A model generated the notes under the pieces. It ran no database searches, was not told the DNA's origin, and saw only the letters and a program-made list of their open reading frames with translations. A stretch of 64,000 nt of DNA from Spodoptera frugiperda (taxonomy: Eukaryota; Arthropoda; Insecta; Lepidoptera; Noctuidae): positions 6,448,001-6,512,000 of the forward strand of contig NC_064217.1 of the NCBI RefSeq assembly GCF_023101765.2. The letters are read 5' to 3'. Position 1 is the first letter of the stretch. Every line of letters starts with the position of its first letter. A program made the position numbers and the translations under genes. Shown here piece by piece: positions 50,001-61,330 of the stretch.

Positions 50001-50638
50001 GCTAAGACTTAGCCTAGAGTTATTGAATCAGGTTTCAGACCAAGTGGGTGTTGACCGTGTTGGCTACATGGTCCCTAAGTAATAACATTTTACGGCGATA
50101 ACAAATTTAATACGAACACGAGGGAAGGTATTTATCGAGGTCCGATTTTGGTGGTATTTCATTATCAAAACTATTTGTAGGATATTTTACGGTTGTTTAA
50201 TATTAATCTGACTGTTTACTTGGCTACTGATAAAACTGCCAAAACTACCATGTTTAATAAAGGATATCTCTGAACGGACTAAGATATGAAATTTGGCGCT
50301 ATAGTGACTTTTATTCAGCTTAAAATTACCTATCCAATGATCTAACACACAGCTATTGAAACGTGGGACCAGGATTTGCATCCTCCTCTGTCCAGTTATG
50401 AAAGAAACGCCATGCTGTGAGCTGAATTTTCCATTTTCTGAATAATGTATTGTTTCAGTAAACTTACTTGTAATCCCAGTGCTGTATCAACAGATGTCAC
50501 TAGCACTGTTTTAGCGCTGTCGGCTGGCAGCACTTCAGCCACCCTGACCTTCCTCAGCAGGTACAGCAGCAATGCCCCCACAATGGAGCATAGCGCCGCG
50601 AATTGTAAGCCGAGCGATAACCACGTGAGCGCGTCCAT
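47053..50638 (-). CDS. Membrane-anchored short-chain dehydrogenase/reductase-like protein, probable pseudoenzyme
   Basis: Coding exons in transcript order: 50638-50468, 49702-49477, 48104-47931, 47693-47459, 47275-47053. All have GT-AG ends and consistent phases, total 1029 nt, 342 residues. The start chosen is the first ATG (MDALTWL); an N-terminal hydrophobic helix (about 8-28: LGLQFAALCSIVGALLLYLL) is followed by RK, as in the ER-anchored retinol, 11-beta and 17-beta hydroxysteroid dehydrogenase branch of the SDRs. The Rossmann core is recognisable: VLVTSVDTALG (44-55), GWRVIAGC, LELDV, WAVINTAG (NAG motif, 135-142), active-site Asn159 in RGNVLGALRV, AGRLFYIGG, and LRARRLHVVLLHAP. However, the TGxxxGxG cofactor loop reads TSVDTALG, the catalytic Ser position is Gly, and the YxxxK site aligns to Ala (about 216) and Arg (about 220). 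Oxidoreductase activity is therefore doubtful. Exons 3 and 4 are GC-rich and Ala/Arg-rich. Fold assignment is firm; the function is unknown. Confidence 0.88.
48891..48961 (+). tRNA. tRNA-Gly (anticodon CCC)
   Basis: A 71-nt cloverleaf. The 7-bp acceptor stem GCACTGC pairs perfectly with GCAGTGC and discriminator A is at 48961. The anticodon stem CAAGA/TCTTG encloses loop TTCCCAT with anticodon CCC at 48923-48925. The T arm is CCGGG-TTCGATT-CCCGG. Internal A box (TGGTGTAGTGG) and B box (GGTTCGATTCC) promoters are intact, and a TTTT Pol III stop follows at 48969-48972. No intron. It lies inside the second intron of the SDR-like gene, on the opposite strand. Confidence 0.95.
49678..49836. repeat. 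74-bp tandem duplication spanning the splice acceptor of SDR-like exon 2
   Basis: 49678-49751 and 49763-49836 are 72 of 74 identical, separated by 11 bases. The first copy contains the first 25 bases of exon 2 and its acceptor (minus strand). The second copy places a duplicate acceptor and exon start inside the intron. See findings. Confidence 0.9.
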
Positions 50639-50675
50639 TTCTGGCTCAGTGTGCAAACATTATTTCTTACTCGAT
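50639..50675 (-). other. 5' UTR of the SDR-like gene with a possible spliced-leader-side acceptor
   Basis: Reading the minus strand, CATTCCTTGTTACAG ends at 50676 and looks like a 3' splice site upstream of the start codon at 50638. This implies a non-coding first exon further upstream. A partner donor at 58524 is a candidate. No coding sequence is involved. Confidence 0.35.
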
Positions 50676-52727
50676 CTGTAACAAGGAATGGATTTTCATT
50701 AGTATTGTGGATAATTTTCTAACTATCGAATATCTGTCTGACAGGTAGTCCTGCTATAATAATTTATAACTACGATTATCTTATTGTTTGTCTCTCATAG
50801 ACTCCCTAACACATCAACGCTTATTACTCGTACCTATTGCGTAGTTCAGTTATTCAAATATAATTTTATCTATTCGCAAAGATCTTACGATGAGTGTTCT
50901 CAGAATGTTGAAATCATCTCCAGAATTTGAGTTTTCGTTGCGTCATCTCATTGTTCTTTAATTAGTTATATTTAATTACATCACCTCTGTAGCCGTAGGC
51001 GTAGTAAGTTAAACTGATGGCGTTTCTTACGGTTCAGAAGTAGGTTTTTAATGATAGGCATGAACAACACCCAATCTTGGGTGCTACAGCAATTGAAGAT
51101 AGAACAATTTCCGAAACAACTCAATCATCGGTCACGAATCGTTACATAATTCGCGTAACTGATCAATTGCATACCAACTTATTAGATTAAGGAATCTGGG
51201 TTACGAATAATTGATTAAAGCGAAGCGTAAGATTCCATAATAAGTGCGTTTGTAGTAAAATTGCCACGCAATGAAGAATCGGAGTTATTTGACCTGGTTA
51301 GAACCGCGTGCGACGGTGGGAGTATACTTGATTCAATTAATGTTTGTGAAGAATTCTGTGTAACGGTTAACAATGTCAGTGTCAAGATCACAAGATTACA
51401 TCAAGTTATTGTTTTGTGACGTAAAGATTATAACGGCGAAGAAAGTAAATAAAGATAAGAGGCAAATGTCTGACATTGAGATGAATGTCCTTGAAAAGAA
51501 GAATAAAGTGTGATGATACGAAGTATTTCGGGTTTAGGAAAGTTATTTCCATCTACAGATTTAAATAGTCTAGCGGGATGTCTCATCCTGCGTCCTAATC
51601 TAGCGTAGATTAGGACGAAATATAAATGTACAAAACGAGTCACGTTTTTTTTTGTCCTTAGTCTTCTAATCAGAAGCGGACATATCAGTCAATTTTTAAA
51701 CGTTTGTTTGCAATCATTAGGTACATCCTTTTCAGTGTTTTCGTAGTTGTGAACATATGCAGCTTAAGACGTATTTTTAAATCTAAGCAAAACTATCCAT
51801 CCTTATTTGTTAGAGCACTAAAAGACAAATATTTGTTTGAAATAGATGTGCATGAAATAGTCGATTGAGTGTAAGTTTGTTTACATCTATCGAGAAATGT
51901 GGTGGATGGTACGTTTCATAAACACCTTTATTATTGTGGTCACTTTATTTGTTATTGTTGGCTGTATAGACAATGTATTTCCTATCATTTGGTGCTGTGG
52001 TTTTATTGTTCTTGTTGTCTATTTGATTTTCAGTTTATATTCCTAACCACGTTATAGGTTTTCATATATCTACATACTAAAATTCAAGGTATTTGAAACA
52101 ACAGTTATTTATTGTAAGGCTGTTTTAAATGAATAGTCCAAATTGTATGGTTATAAAATTGTAGAATTAATTTAATCTTTCTTTACATATACCCAATTTT
52201 ATTCATCATTTCCTGAATATGCAACTGGTATTTCTTAAATGATAATAAACCATGTGACATTAACTGAAGATTGAAACATAACATTCGAGCCTTATTAAAC
52301 CCGGCAATTTGTACAATACAATGTACCTACTACCTAGTACCTACTTAAACAAATAAACAACTATTGTATGCTACTCTTCTTACTTTGATTTATTAACCAC
52401 AGCCGTCTGCACTACCATTGCCGGATGTCGATGCTTATGTGTAGGAAGAAATCCTTGACTCGCATCTTACAAAGGAAATGAATATTTTTTAACAAAACCA
52501 TTAGCACCATGTGTATGTTTTTCCATTATTGTTTCTACGTCTATAATAGCACCCATGTTCTACGTTCGAACAATAGCAAATAAGCACATTCTCCTATTAT
52601 TGTACTTACAGCTGCTGCATTTGCATCTCAATTTGTGTGTGTCTGTTTAATGTTTTCATTGTTGTTTTCTTGAGGAATATCTTTATATAGGTAAGTTTTT
52701 AAACTGATATGGTCACTAACAATATCA

Positions 52728-52886
52728 TTAGAACTCGAAACGGGATATTTGCAAGCGCCATGATCACGGATGAACTCGTGATGCGTGTGAAGTTTATCCG
52801 TGATCATGGGGCTTGCTACAGTGCCGAAATATCGGAAACTCATTAAAATTAAATAAACATGGTAAATATCCCGTTTCGAGTTCTAA
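52728..52886. mobile_element. Nested-hairpin MITE (GAACTCGAAACGGGATATTT family)
   Basis: TTAGAACTCGAAACGGGATA with TTT at the left is matched in inverse at the right (AAATATCCCGTTTCGAGTTC TAA). An inner 21-bp pair (52751-52771 and 52796-52816, core CCATGATCACGGAT) forms a second hairpin. The adjacent TTTTTAAACTGATATGGTCA recurs as a remnant in the SDR-like last intron near 47306-47335. Confidence 0.65.
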
Positions 52887-55800
52887 GAATATCTTTATCT
52901 TCTATGTTTTCTTGATTTTATCTATTAAGCGACATTAGTATCTGAATTTGATCTACGGTTTCATTATAAACAGTCGATGCGGCTAACTGGTAATTCTTAA
53001 TCACTCGAATAATGTCTATAAAATCATACATAAAGTTTCTCTCGACTTTCCTTATTTAAGTAATTTACTATAACTACATCTAACTATGTTGTTACTATAA
53101 ATTGCCTATGTATTTAAAAGCCAAATAAACTCATTATTTCTTTACAATATCTAACCGAAGCAATAAATGTTAATTACGTTTGCAAAGACAGTGGTTACAA
53201 TTTTTATCGATGCTCATTGGAATGAAATAGTCGATATCAATGTACCGGCCATTACTGTTGAACAGCGGTTTCTCTCGTAATAGGCCCCTATTATTAGAAG
53301 AAAGTCCTTTTCTATTCGATCGACAGTCGCGTCGGTTCCGCATGAAAGCTGACCGGTAAAAACATTGGCACTTGTGACTGAGGTGCCAACATTTGTTGCT
53401 AAGTGGTTGCCATTTATACGTCGTTTTTCAACGATGTCGATTGATTGCCCTGCTTTGTGGTCTAAGAATTTATAGTCTTCTGTTTTACTCTAGACAAGGG
53501 TATACTTAAAGTGTATTTCATAGGCGGTTATCGTAAACTATTCCTAAAATAGAAAGGAGTTTTTGTGGTCTTTAAACTTACGTCTTATAATGTCTTTACA
53601 ATAGGAAGAAAAGTTAAAATCGGCACTTAAATACAAAACAAAACATCGTAAATCGGATGGCATGAGACTAATAGTTACATGAGGAGTGGAAGATGTTGTA
53701 CCTATATCATTACGTGACATGATCCAACATACAGACGAACAAAAACGTGGGAGTTTCACACATTGTGAATATTCTTTTTGTTTTATTCACAAGATCAAGG
53801 TTAAACGCCGTAGGTGAAGAATTAGCGTCTTTTTAAAGACGAGTCTGTTTTACTAATTAAAACCAACACATTTGTGAATTTAGAACTTTTTGGTACTTTA
53901 AATGGTCTAATTAAAGAACTAAATAGTAATAAACCGCTGAAAGACATACCAACTAATTTATTATCATTCTAAATCTGTCGCGTCTAATAAAGTTAATGCG
54001 TGTGCACTTTACTAGTTCACTTCTAAGATGTAATAAACCCCGATCTTTATTTGTTTCTTTGAAATCTTTGCTTTTGTTTTAAGTAGGCGGCATTGTGGCA
54101 TTCGCTTTTGTAGTAATAAAATCAGTCCCTTTAAAAGATGTTCCTTTTGGATAACCTTCTATAGATAAAAATGTACAAAGTCGGAGTTCTCAAGGAGGTG
54201 TTTTAGGTCCAACAACTAAAATGAATATAAAACGTGAAATCATGCAAAAGAAATTATTTTAGTGTCAAAGTCACAAACACTTATCATAAACTATTATCAC
54301 AGTTATAAAATTGCGACACACACAGTCATAAAGGTAGCAAAGTCAAGAAAAAATGTCCAATCATCACGCAATCTGCACTCAGCAAAATCTAAGATAAGAC
54401 TAGAAACAGCTATCAACGGGCAGATCAAAGACTTGCATTTATATACAGCAGCTGAGATGACGATGATATTTTACAAACCGACATAGCCGGTTTGCATCGC
54501 TCCTGACTATAAAGCGGTTCAAGTGAGATCTCGGAATGGATGCTGTGCTAAAATTAGCATATCCTGCGAGTCTGTCGCGAGATATTCATCCCGTGTCCTG
54601 CTATTCGTTTTGCAATAAGATACGAGTACCATTTATACTTGTTCTCAGAAATGGGAGGCTGGATTTAGACGGTTATTGGAATCTCTATATGACTGTAATG
54701 GTTACGTGTGTCGAGCCGTAAAATCTTACGATCCATGACAAATTGCTTACAGCTGAGAACTGTTTCAGTGTCAAAGTTGGTAATGGCTTAAATAACTTTA
54801 GTGGACGGTTGTTTAATGTGCTTTGTTTTTCGGATGAACACAATAATGTTATTGGTTAAAAGTAATGTTGAATTAGTATTAGAATTTTTAGAATTATTAT
54901 TTACAGGAGACTTCAGAGCAGGACCAAAGAATACTCCTTTTTATAAATATTTTTATGGAATAGGACAAACGATAGACCGCCCATGGACACCCGCAACATC
55001 AGAAAAGTCACAGGTGCATTGCCGGCCTTTTCTGGAAAGATTGAATGTCAAAAGGAATACGCTCTTTTCACAGTTTTGCTGTACGAGGCAGAAAGTTTAT
55101 TGATTTAATCATATTGAATAGCTAAATTAATAGGTACAACACACGTGTGATCTCCGGTATAATCCCAATCAATTTCAATTAATCTATAGACGATATCTTC
55201 ATCTCCGAAGACGATTAGATTGAATGGTACAATAAGCCTTTGTTACCTATATTAAACACAGTGTGTTATCAATAAAATTGAGTGTATTGTTTTAAAGACA
55301 GATTTCAAACATGATTACGATCTCTTGAAAGATTGAGTGTAGATTATCTTAATTTGAGCGTGTCAAATTGTCAATCAACTAATTATAATCAGGAATTGAG
55401 CTGACATAATTGTTTTATTAAATGCAATATTAACTTTATTAAATGAAATGCCGTTGTATTTTATGAGCGTGCATACTATTCCGGTTTTGAGTAAATTCAA
55501 TGAAAACGGAATATTTTTAATACCTTTTAACCTATATTAGTTTAACTTTTAACACAATGTACCTGATTTAATTTTAGTGACTCCACTACTACTACATCAT
55601 CATGCCTTTTATCCCCGAAGGGGTAAGCAGAGGTGCACATTATGGCCCGTAATGCTACTGTACAATGTACCTACTTTAAACCTACTTTTCACAATTTATG
55701 TTGTAAGTCCCATGTAATAGGTGAGCCTTTTAGTGACTCCATTACTTTATAAATTCAGCATTTTATGAAGGTCCACAAATTATAAACGTTTGCTGGTCCT

Positions 55801-56867
55801 ACCTACTTTAGATTCAATTTATATTTAAATGAAATGACTCGACATAATCGTTAGCAGTTGGTATAAGATGCAAATGATAGGTAAGTGCAGCTAATTAGTT
55901 ATTACACGTCCGTGCGATATGTAATGTGCGCCGCCCAACCGTTGCGGACCGTTTCGTTATAGACTCGGTACCGTTGCCTAACACTTAATGAGCCCCTGGT
56001 ACATTTGGTGAACTGTAGCGGTTTTTAGAAGAAAGTTAGTTTATTATTTTATTATTATGGAATAGGGGGCAAACGAGCAGATGGGTTGCTTGATGGTAAG
56101 CGATCAGCGCCGCCAATGGAATTAAGCAATAACGGTGCCGGTTCGGAAATACCGACGGACGTTCATATGTTCAGTTGTTTATATTATAACTTTCGTGAAA
56201 CACACTAAATTAATTATTGTTTTTCGGCTTAAGACACACGTAATTATTAGTAGCAGCGCGTTAGTCCGCGTCATATGTCGCGGAATGCTGCTCATAATTA
56301 TAAGCCTCTAGTATCGCTTGAAACTAGTCCAGTTTCTCGTCAAAAATTTACTTGAGTAAGCCGATAAACATAATAATTAAAGTCAGTTGTTTTTAAATAA
56401 AATTCTACGTGTTGCTTACTTTTTCCTGATAATTATTACGTGCGTACTGTGATAAAATCTATCTAGAAATACCATTTATGAATCTTCGCCATCGTCGCAG
56501 TTATTATTTTCTAATATTATGTTTATTTTACTATATCTACAAAACATCAAGTATTCTCAACTGTTAGTAAAGACACAAAAAACTACGTTCTTCTACATAA
56601 ACTAGGTAGTAATTCCTCTTCAATCATTTGTCTTCTAACTTGCACCACACCTGGTTACCCGTACAAGCACCCTTGACAGCGATTAATATTCAGTCTGCGT
56701 GATTCCTTCGCCCACACATTAGTGTATGATACGAAGTATTATCCAAGTGTCGCGGTTTCACAACCGATCGATTGTTATGCTACCTCCAGACCTTTCTTAG
56801 TCCTTGGTAATAGATACTTGTTATTGTTGGTAATAGATACTTATTGTTATGTTATTTGTTACTAGCT

Positions 56868-57072
56868 ACTTCCGCGCGGTTTTACCCGCTCTGCTCGGCT
56901 CTTATTGGTCATAGCGTGATGTTTTATAGCCTATAGCCTTTCTCGATAAATGCAATTATCCAACACAAAAAGAATTATTCAATTCGGATCACGCAAAGAT
57001 TCCGGAGATTAGCGCGTTCAAACAAAAAAACAAACAAACAAACTCTTTAGCTTTATAATATTAGTATAGATA
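56868..57072 (+). repeat. Retroelement 3'-end/SINE repeat, family R4
   Basis: TACTTCCGCGCGGTTTTACC, CGCTCTGCTCGGCTC, CCAACACAAAAAGAATTATT and CTCTTTAGCTTTATAATATT ending AGTATAGAT. Best-preserved copy of the family in the window. Confidence 0.65.
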
Positions 57073-58523
57073 CAATTTTATTTATCAGTGTATAATTTGT
57101 ATCTAGATATTAAGCAAGCATATACTTATACCTATGTGTCAAAACTAAAAAAAACTTGATAATTTACATTGCTTTAAGTAAAGTAATATTGCTAATTGCA
57201 AAGTCTATAGTAATGCAAATTGAGAAATATTTTGCTAAGCAAGTAACGTGTTTAATCTTTCTTAGAATAAAATTATCTGGACGATTTTATCAGTAGTTAC
57301 AACATAGAGGAGTTTTGCTATTGCCTCGGCGAGTGCTACGGAAACTTTTACGGCATTTCTAAACAAGAAAGTTTCGTCTAAAGTGCATAGTTGTTAAATG
57401 CTTAAAATTTTTGAGTTGTATCTTGTCCCATTGTGAGTGAATCTGGATATAAAATAAAAAGCAATTTTCCTCCGGCCTATTTTACAATTTTTGTCTGTCT
57501 GTTTGTTCTGACTAATATATCTGAAATGGCAGGACCGATTTTGAAGGAGTTTTTATTGGCGGGTAGCTGATGTACTAAGGTATAACTTAGGCTTCTTTTA
57601 TGCATCAGTAATCCAAAAGTCCGTAACAGCTAGTTTCCAAATCTAACATGTGTGTAGATAAAACTGGTCTATCCGGAAATTGTATAGGCCTACTAATAAA
57701 CTAATAAGTATTGAATATACTAGAGCGAGTGTAAAGCATAAATCTAAATGACTTAGGACTGTATTGCCGGTGTTATTAATTTCTTACACACGGTCGTTAG
57801 CTTGCAAATTTATTTTCATGAGCTTGTTCATATAGCGGCTGTCTAACTGTCATTTGTCTGTGTCTATGTTATTAATATGTCATAAGTTATGCACATAGTA
57901 AAATAAATCATATATGTAATAAAAGCTACGAGTACTTTATATACAGTATATCTTAAAATCTCTATAGACAGTTTGTGCCTTATGCAGTCTTTTGGTTAAA
58001 ATAATTGATGGATTAGATTTTTCCATTTTCGATGTGACTAGCGGTAATTAGCATCGTTTATTTGCGATTTATTATGGTCGTTACAAAGCGCCTGTTTCAC
58101 CACCATCCTATATGTGCCCGATAAAATTATATGACAGTTAACGCATACAAATTGCGTTCTTAATTCAAAATTATCTAGATATAGTGGAATAAGTCCTTAG
58201 TATAATACACTATAATGAAAACAAAACAGAGAATTTTCGGCCCCTTTTTAAAATAAAACAAAATTCTACCAAAGAGTTTATTTATTTGTAAACTCTTTAA
58301 GTCTGGAATTCATGGGGGAGAAGACGTTCTGTAACTGATATGATGACGATGATGCAGTTAACGTGTTTTAATGTTTTTGCCATCAATTGTTTCCTTTCGG
58401 CAGTTTATTCTTTAAACTTTAGATACTACAACATAGAACTGTCACCTAGCAACCACACCCGAACACTACCTGCCTATCAGCCATCACAAACCAAAAGTGA
58501 TAACTAGACAAGCAACAACTTAC

Positions 58524-58600
58524 CTAACTAACACGTAACGTAATGCGTTTTCAGTTGTATGCGTAACTGACATGACAGTGCGATTGTTTAGTTTCACTTT
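58524..58600 (-). other. Candidate non-coding first exon of a minus-strand gene (upper boundary approximate)
   Basis: On the minus strand the sequence TAGTTAG|GTAAGT ends at 58524, a perfect donor consensus. TCAGTTA about 45 bases upstream (58567-58573) resembles the arthropod initiator. It could be the first exon of the SDR-like gene, with a 7.8-kb intron to 50675. There is no transcript evidence. Confidence 0.25.
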
Positions 58601-59497
58601 CGGCCACAAAACACACAAAAAGTTTGAAAGAGACCGAGCGCATCCAAATAAACGCGTTGAGTAACGAACGGGGACTTAAAATGCTGCTTTCTGTTTATTT
58701 TTACTAGTTTTTTTGTTTTGTAAATACGTGTGGATGATTTCGTCCTGTTTTTTGTTGAGGCTGATGTTTTAGTGATGAATGAATGTGTTGTGTTGATATG
58801 AATGTTGCAGAACTTTACCTTTTCCTTTAGTCAGAAGGAATAAATGTTATATACATACAAAATCTGTGCTGTGTGTGTGATTGGACATTGAAAGTACAAC
58901 AACATTTCAATACAATTTGATTTCTATCATAATTATTTAGTTCTGCATAAATGTTGTTTCTTAAAATTGGATTGTCAAATTACCTACAATTCCTCTTCAA
59001 AAAGTTAATATCTCCCTTCAATTCAAAATCACTGACCAATAGCTAATTCCGTATTATTGATTCTTGTAAATTCCACCGTGTTTTCAATTGATACCACTTA
59101 AGTTCAGTGAAATTGTTGTAATGGTTTCGCTTCAAGGTATAATAGGAACGCGTAATTGACAGGTAATGATACGGTACTCGTAATAATAGTGGCAACCTTG
59201 TTCAATGGTCGAGGGAATTCTTGTAATTTGTCGTTGACTTCACTAAGGGAATCCTGTGGACTGTGGCTGTATTGTAAATGGTTTCTAATATGAACAAGCT
59301 TCACACGTAACCAGGTAGACCTTTAAATAAGTATTGAGTACGTAATTAATGTTCGTTTAATAATATGTACTTAGTATGATTAGATATGTAGATTGATGGG
59401 TAATAAATAGGCAATTTTATGGTATATGAGTATTCAGTAAATATTTATTCAGATTGAAGGCATTGAGTCTCATTAGTCACTAATAAATCATTTTTAT

Positions 59498-59726
59498 AAC
59501 ATACTAGCAAACCCGGCGAAGTCCGTTTCGCCATCAATGGTAGTCCCTATTTTCCTGCGTTTCTCTTGAACTTTTTCCTGATTATTTTTTTGCTATAAAC
59601 CTCATTTAGCACGAGATCTTTTCAACGAATGCAAAACCGTCGAAATCGGTTCCTGCGTTCTGGAGACGCTGACGCTATAACAGTCCGTCAGGAAGGAAAA
59701 CCCGACTTATTTTTATATTATAGATA
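59498..59726 (+). repeat. LINE 3'-end fragment
   Basis: Reads ACTAGCAAACCCGGCGAAGT, CCGTTTCGCCA, ACCGTCGAAATCGGTTCCTG and GGAAAACCCGACTTATTTTT ending TATTATAGATAAAT. This block order is typical of 3' ends of lepidopteran non-LTR elements with a TATAGAT-like tail. Confidence 0.55.
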
Positions 59727-61249
59727 AATATAATCCAACAATAAAATCAATCAAGGCATAATATACATAAGGCAGCCATCTTGTTTCATCCAAAACGCAA
59801 GCGCCATTTTAGCGTACTCCAAGATGAACAACGTGTGCAATTATTCAATTACCTAATGTGTGAATAAACATACGCTTACTGACCGTGAATGTGTGTAAAC
59901 TTTAATATAATTGCTACTAACACTACCCTGGCCAATTATTACATGAATTAAATGTAAATACGCTAAGTAAAAGTGAAATTACCGCGAAAGTATGGAAATG
60001 TAGAATATGTAGTTGTTACTTTACTTTTTGAATTGCTACTTATTGCGTGTTAAAATAATATGTATAATATGGTTGTGTTGTTTTATAAGTCTTTTTCCAA
60101 TTATTTTTAGGGTGCGTTTTGAAAGGCTGTTTACTTCATTACGATTCGGTCAGATCCGATCATCTGATCTTTCTTCGAGCGTTAAGGTTTCTTCCGTATT
60201 ATGTCTGATGTGATAGCTGTTACGTATGTAAATAAATAGGTATCCAAAAACCACCATTAGTGACGTAATATCAGATATCGAAATAAATTCTTTAAATAAT
60301 ATGTAAGTATAAACACGTTGCTATACCAAAATATTAACGTCAAAACGAAACGAAAACCTTCACAAAAAATTCCAAAGGCGTCGTTTTCACAAATATCTAC
60401 CTACTAATGAATTTGAAATTATGATTTTAATGCTAAGTACGGGCCTTGGTCCAAATATGATTACATCCTCAGTTGCAGCAATAAACTGCACTAAAATAGA
60501 AAAAAAACTTGATGTATATCGTAAAATTTATAACAATTACAAACAATTTGAAATATCCATTGTTTTCATAAGCATGTGTTGAGATTAGTATCATCTCATC
60601 ATTGTCTGTCGGTTGTTGTATTAAATTACTTTTTAATTATATATGTACATCTTACTGAGCTACGTGTTTGGATATTCTATTGTAAGTAAATAGTGAATAT
60701 AGTGGACAAATAGCTAATGTTGAAATTTCTTCACCTTCGTATTTAATGTACGGTTAGTTTAATACGTAGGGGCTTAGGTAAAGTACTTAATGGAATGAAT
60801 GCTATTTTGTGGGTTAAAGTATACGCAAAGTGACAGAGAAAATATGATAATATAATTTTTAGTTGTATATTAGGTGTATTATCTGCTCGAAAAAATAATA
60901 TAAGGAGAGTCTAAATTATATAAGAAACTTATAAAAGACATGTAAAAGAATCTTAGTGCAAAATAAAGAGTGATACTACGGCCTCACAGAAAACCGACGT
61001 GAAACAACGCTTGCGTTATGTTTCGTTGTTGTGCGGCGATTGCTTACCATCTGGTGACCGTCGGTCTGCTCGTTTACCTGCTTTTACAATAAAGAAGACC
61101 TATCGAAGATTCTTCATTAAATAATTCTAGCATCGCCATACATACTAAAAGTAGACTAATGTATGTTAATTGGAGCTAGTTTGTAATCCAAAACAAATCA
61201 CTATCTAATTTACGTAACATAAGCATGAAATAATCGTAACTCTTTGTAG

Positions 61250-61330
61250 TATACAAAACCAGTTTATCATGGTCTGACTTCGTAAGACCTCTCTGCGCAT
61301 TCAATGGTCAGCTTATACTGGTTTTGTATA
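61250..61330. repeat. Short inverted repeat hairpin
   Basis: TATACAAAACCAGT (61250-61263) and ACTGGTTTTGTATA (61317-61330) are perfect inverses around a 53-base centre that holds a further 5-bp stem (GGTCT/AGACC). About the size of a pre-miRNA, but pairing beyond the 14-bp stem is weak. Confidence 0.5.

Larger units (their letters stand above)
50700..58500. other. Long gene-poor region upstream of the SDR-like start, with repeats
   Basis: No coding exon supported on either strand. It holds the MITE at 52728-52886, R2 fragments at 54945-55035 and 56050-56150, R3 at 55598-55735, a dispersed repeat around 56210-56420 (core CTTGAAACTAGTCCAGTTTC) and R4 at 56868-57072. It may be a 5' UTR intron. 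Confidence 0.45.

Noticed and set aside
53340..53450. A TATAAAT on the minus strand with a TCAGT initiator-like motif
   Set aside because: The spacing (about 39 bases) is longer than a normal TATA-to-start distance and no exon follows, so I do not call a promoter.
56805..56855. Two copies of TTGGTAATAGATACTT in tandem
   Set aside because: A small two-copy duplication without further structure; too minor to be a feature.
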